DNA of 34,562 nt from Oscillospiraceae bacterium (GTDB lineage: Bacteria; Bacillota; Clostridia; Oscillospirales; Ruminococcaceae), in NCBI GenBank assembly GCA_022791945.1, contig JAAVZY010000056.1, forward strand, positions 1 through 34,562. Reading direction: 5' to 3'. Shown here piece by piece: positions 32,843-34,562 of the stretch; the stretch's first letter is position 1, and each line of letters starts with the position of its first letter. The notes beneath the pieces are model-generated. The model had not been told where the DNA came from, searched no databases, and was given only the letters and a program-made list of their open reading frames with translations. A program made the position numbers and the translations under genes.

Positions 32843-34333
32843 ATGAAAAGCAGAAAAATCGTTTTCATCATGACCGACTCCCAGCGCTGGGACATGGTCA
32901 ACTGCTACCGGAACACGGGGCTCTCCACCCCCAGCCTCGACCGGATGGCGGCAGAGGGGGTCCGCTTCGAGCGGGCCTACGACGCTCAGCCGGTCTGCCA
33001 GGCCGCACGGGCGGGCATCTTCACCGGTCAGTTCCCCCACACCTGCTGCAGCTGGGCCAACTGCATGGGCCTGGCCGACAACACCCACACCCTGGGCGAA
33101 CGGCTGGCGGATCACGGGGTACATACCGCCTATATCGGCAAATGGCATCTGGACGGCGGCGATTATTTCGGCCTGGGCCGGTGCCCCAAGGGCTGGGATC
33201 CCGCCTACTGGTACGACATGAAGAACTATCTGGATGAGCTCTCCCCGGAGGATCGGGTGCGCTCCCGGAAGCCTTCCACCATGGAGGGGGAGGGGATCTC
33301 CGCGGACTTCACCTTTGCCCACCGGTGCTCCAACCGGGGCATTGATTTCCTGCAGAAGCACGGGCAGGAGGATTTCTTCCTGGTTGTCTCCTACGATGAG
33401 CCCCACGACCCGGCCCTCTGCCCCAAGCCCTACTCGGAGATGTACAAGGACTACTGCTTCCCCAAGAGCCCCAACGTCTATGACGATATGGCCGACAAGC
33501 CGGAGCATCAGCGGGTCTGGGCTGGGGCCCAGCTGGACGCGGACAAGGACGCGCTCACTATTCAGTGGCCGGGCTTTTTCGGCTGCAACAGCTTTGCCGA
33601 TTCGGAGATCGGGCGGATGCTGGACGCGGTGGAGCAGTACGCGCCGGACGCCCTGGTGATCTACACCTCCGACCATGGGGACATGGCCTGCTCCCACTCC
33701 CTGTATGCCAAGGGCCCGGCCGCCTATGACGAGATCATCCGGGTGCCCCTGCTGATGAAGGGGCCGGGTCTGAAGCCCGGAACGGTGGATCCCCATCCGG
33801 TTTCCCACCTGAATCTGGCGCCTACCATTATGGAGCTGATGGGCCTGCCGGTGCCCAAGGTATTCGAGGGGATCAGCATTCTGCCGGAGCTGGAGGATCC
33901 CTCTGTCCGGTGCAACGAGTATGTGTTCACGGAGTTCGGCCGGTATGAGATTGATCACGATGGCTTCGGCGGGTTCCAGCCCATGCGCGCGGCCTTTGAC
34001 GGGCGGTATAAGCTGGTGATCAACCTGCTGACCTCGGATGAGCTGTATGATCTGGAGACGGACCCCGGCGAGCTGGTGAATCTGATCAACAGCCCGGATC
34101 ACGCCGCTGTCCGGGATCGGATCCACGACGCGATTCTGGACAACATGAACCGCACCCGGGATCCCTTCCGGGGGTATTACTGGGAGCGCCGCCCCTGGAG
34201 GACAGACGCCGCCCCCGCCACCTGGGATTATACCCTGATGACCCGTCAGCGGGAGGAAGAGGACTACGAGGAGCGCCAGCTGGATTATTCCACCGGCCTG
34301 CCCATTGTGGAGGCCACCCGTAAGAAGGGGTAA
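32843..34333 (+). CDS. Sulfatase (Cys-type, formylglycine-dependent)
   Basis: 496 residues, alkaline-phosphatase superfamily. The maturation motif is C52-Q-A-A-R56 in AQPVCQAARAGIFTGQ, where C52 would become formylglycine; Ala replaces the usual Pro at the third place. Metal ligands are in FIMTDSQRWDM near the N-terminus and TSDHGDMACSH in the centre, and GKWHLDGGDYF contains the conserved Lys/His. It lacks a signal peptide, so it is probably cytoplasmic and acts on imported sulfated sugars or similar esters. ATG 32843 with AAAGGA upstream; an in-frame ATG at 32810 lies before the ribosome site. No maturase (anSME) is in the window. Confidence 0.92.
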   Translation: MKSRKIVFIMTDSQRWDMVNCYRNTGLSTPSLDRMAAEGVRFERAYDAQPVCQAARAGIFTGQFPHTCCSWANCMGLADNTHTLGERLADHGVHTAYIGKWHLDGGDYFGLGRCPKGWDPAYWYDMKNYLDELSPEDRVRSRKPSTMEGEGISADFTFAHRCSNRGIDFLQKHGQEDFFLVVSYDEPHDPALCPKPYSEMYKDYCFPKSPNVYDDMADKPEHQRVWAGAQLDADKDALTIQWPGFFGCNSFADSEIGRMLDAVEQYAPDALVIYTSDHGDMACSHSLYAKGPAAYDEIIRVPLLMKGPGLKPGTVDPHPVSHLNLAPTIMELMGLPVPKVFEGISILPELEDPSVRCNEYVFTEFGRYEIDHDGFGGFQPMRAAFDGRYKLVINLLTSDELYDLETDPGELVNLINSPDHAAVRDRIHDAILDNMNRTRDPFRGYYWERRPWRTDAAPATWDYTLMTRQREEEDYEERQLDYSTGLPIVEATRKKG

Positions 34334-34346
34334 GGGATTTGAGGCT

Positions 34347-34377
34347 CTGCGGCGCGCCGTTTCACGGCGCGCCGCAG
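34347..34377 (+). repeat. Solitary hairpin homologous to the third hairpin of the cassette
   Basis: CTGCGGCGCGCCGT/ACGGCGCGCCGCAG with loop TTC, 14-bp perfect stem. It is preceded by CTCTGCGG, as is the inverted cassette at 25054. Relative to that copy the stem differs at two T-A pairs, each changed to C-G on both arms. Confidence 0.65.
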
Positions 34378-34401
34378 ATGCGTTTCCAGATGCCCATGAT
34401 C

Positions 34402-34437
34402 GGAGAAAAGCCCCGGCCTGCGCCGGGGCTTTTCTCT
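34402..34437. terminator. Bidirectional terminator between sulfatase and flagellin genes
   Basis: GAGAAAAGCCCCGGC pairs perfectly with GCCGGGGCTTTTCTC around CTGC (15-bp stem), with T-rich flanks on both strands, between two convergent genes. Confidence 0.9.
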
Positions 34438-34495
34438 TGTGCGGGTATTTGGGTATTTGGTATGGTAGAAAACAGCTCTTAAGCAATCAGCGGGA

Positions 34496-34562
34496 TTACT
34501 GGAGGAGCTGGAGAACGGACTGGGGCTGCTGGTTCGCCTGGGCCAGCATGGCCTGAGCGGAC
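34496..34562 (-). CDS. Flagellin C-terminus (partial)
   Basis: The minus strand entering from the right edge reads SAQAMLAQANQQPQSVLQLL-Q-stop, with TAA at 34498-34496. The AMLAQANQ...VLQLL ending is the characteristic C-terminal D0 helix of bacterial flagellins. Only about 21 residues are visible. Being too short for a homology search of length, the call rests on this motif. It suggests the organism is motile and that a flagellar locus begins to the right. Confidence 0.8.
   Translation of the reverse strand, partial: SAQAMLAQANQQPQSVLQLLQ

Overview
The window looks like chromosomal DNA of a GC-rich anaerobic Gram-positive of the class Clostridia, plausibly a flagellated Oscillospiraceae-type gut bacterium. 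The inference rests on AGGAGG-type ribosome sites, a DUF1934 (YwiB)-argS pair, a DivIVA-type coiled-coil protein, a cobalamin riboswitch ahead of cobT-cobU-cobS, a PF06541 membrane protein, RpiR and OmpR-type regulators, and a flagellin C-terminus at the right edge. No database search was possible.

Layout. 1-1212: end of an unrecognised gene, a gene start that runs into a repeat, and a promoter/terminator leader before the DUF1934 gene. 1245-2933: argS. 3644-4834: a F420-0:glutamate-ligase-like protein. 5201-5644 (-): PF06541 membrane protein. 6577-7617: ROK-like regulator. 7672-15027: complete F-type ATP synthase operon in the order I-a-c-b-delta-alpha-gamma-beta-epsilon, closed by a strong terminator. 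15763-18060 (-): a broken acetyltransferase, an orphan response regulator, a TfoX_C-type gene split by a small palindromic element, and a sugar O-acetyltransferase. 18958-20379 (-): a CDF metal exporter and tRNA-Ser(UGA). 20546-20740: remnant of an IS3-type orfA. 20920-27624: cobalamin region, with a B12 riboswitch, cobT, cobU, cobS, a CobU-like/CobC fusion, a BtuF-like lipoprotein and a BtuC-like permease. 28203-31455: DivIVA-like protein, fumarase-type beta subunit, MATE exporter. 31883-34333: RpiR regulator and sulfatase. 34496-34562 (-): flagellin end.

The most unusual content lies between the genes. About 15 copies or fragments of a composite repeat (full length roughly 520-830 bp, about 15% of the window) occupy almost every large gap. 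A full copy is itself an inverted repeat. Each end carries two hairpins, the interior carries the same TTTTTTCGTAAAGAAAAAA block in opposite orientations, and there is a 16-bp palindrome AAGTCTGTACAGACTT. Some copies also hold a cassette of three consecutive hairpins. Stem sequences differ between copies but the paired changes keep the stems intact, so the structures appear to be under selection or continually renewed. Copies or fragments lie inside the atp operon (between atpB and atpE, and between atpA and atpG), inside the cob cluster and in the cobT leader. Several broken genes end exactly where a copy begins. No intact transposase is visible. This repeat family is the best candidate for an undescribed system here.

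Functionally the window joins energy metabolism (an ATP synthase whose c subunit has a two-carboxylate, probably Na+-binding site), cobamide salvage and lower-ligand assembly under B12 control, metal and drug export, and sulfated-substrate use.
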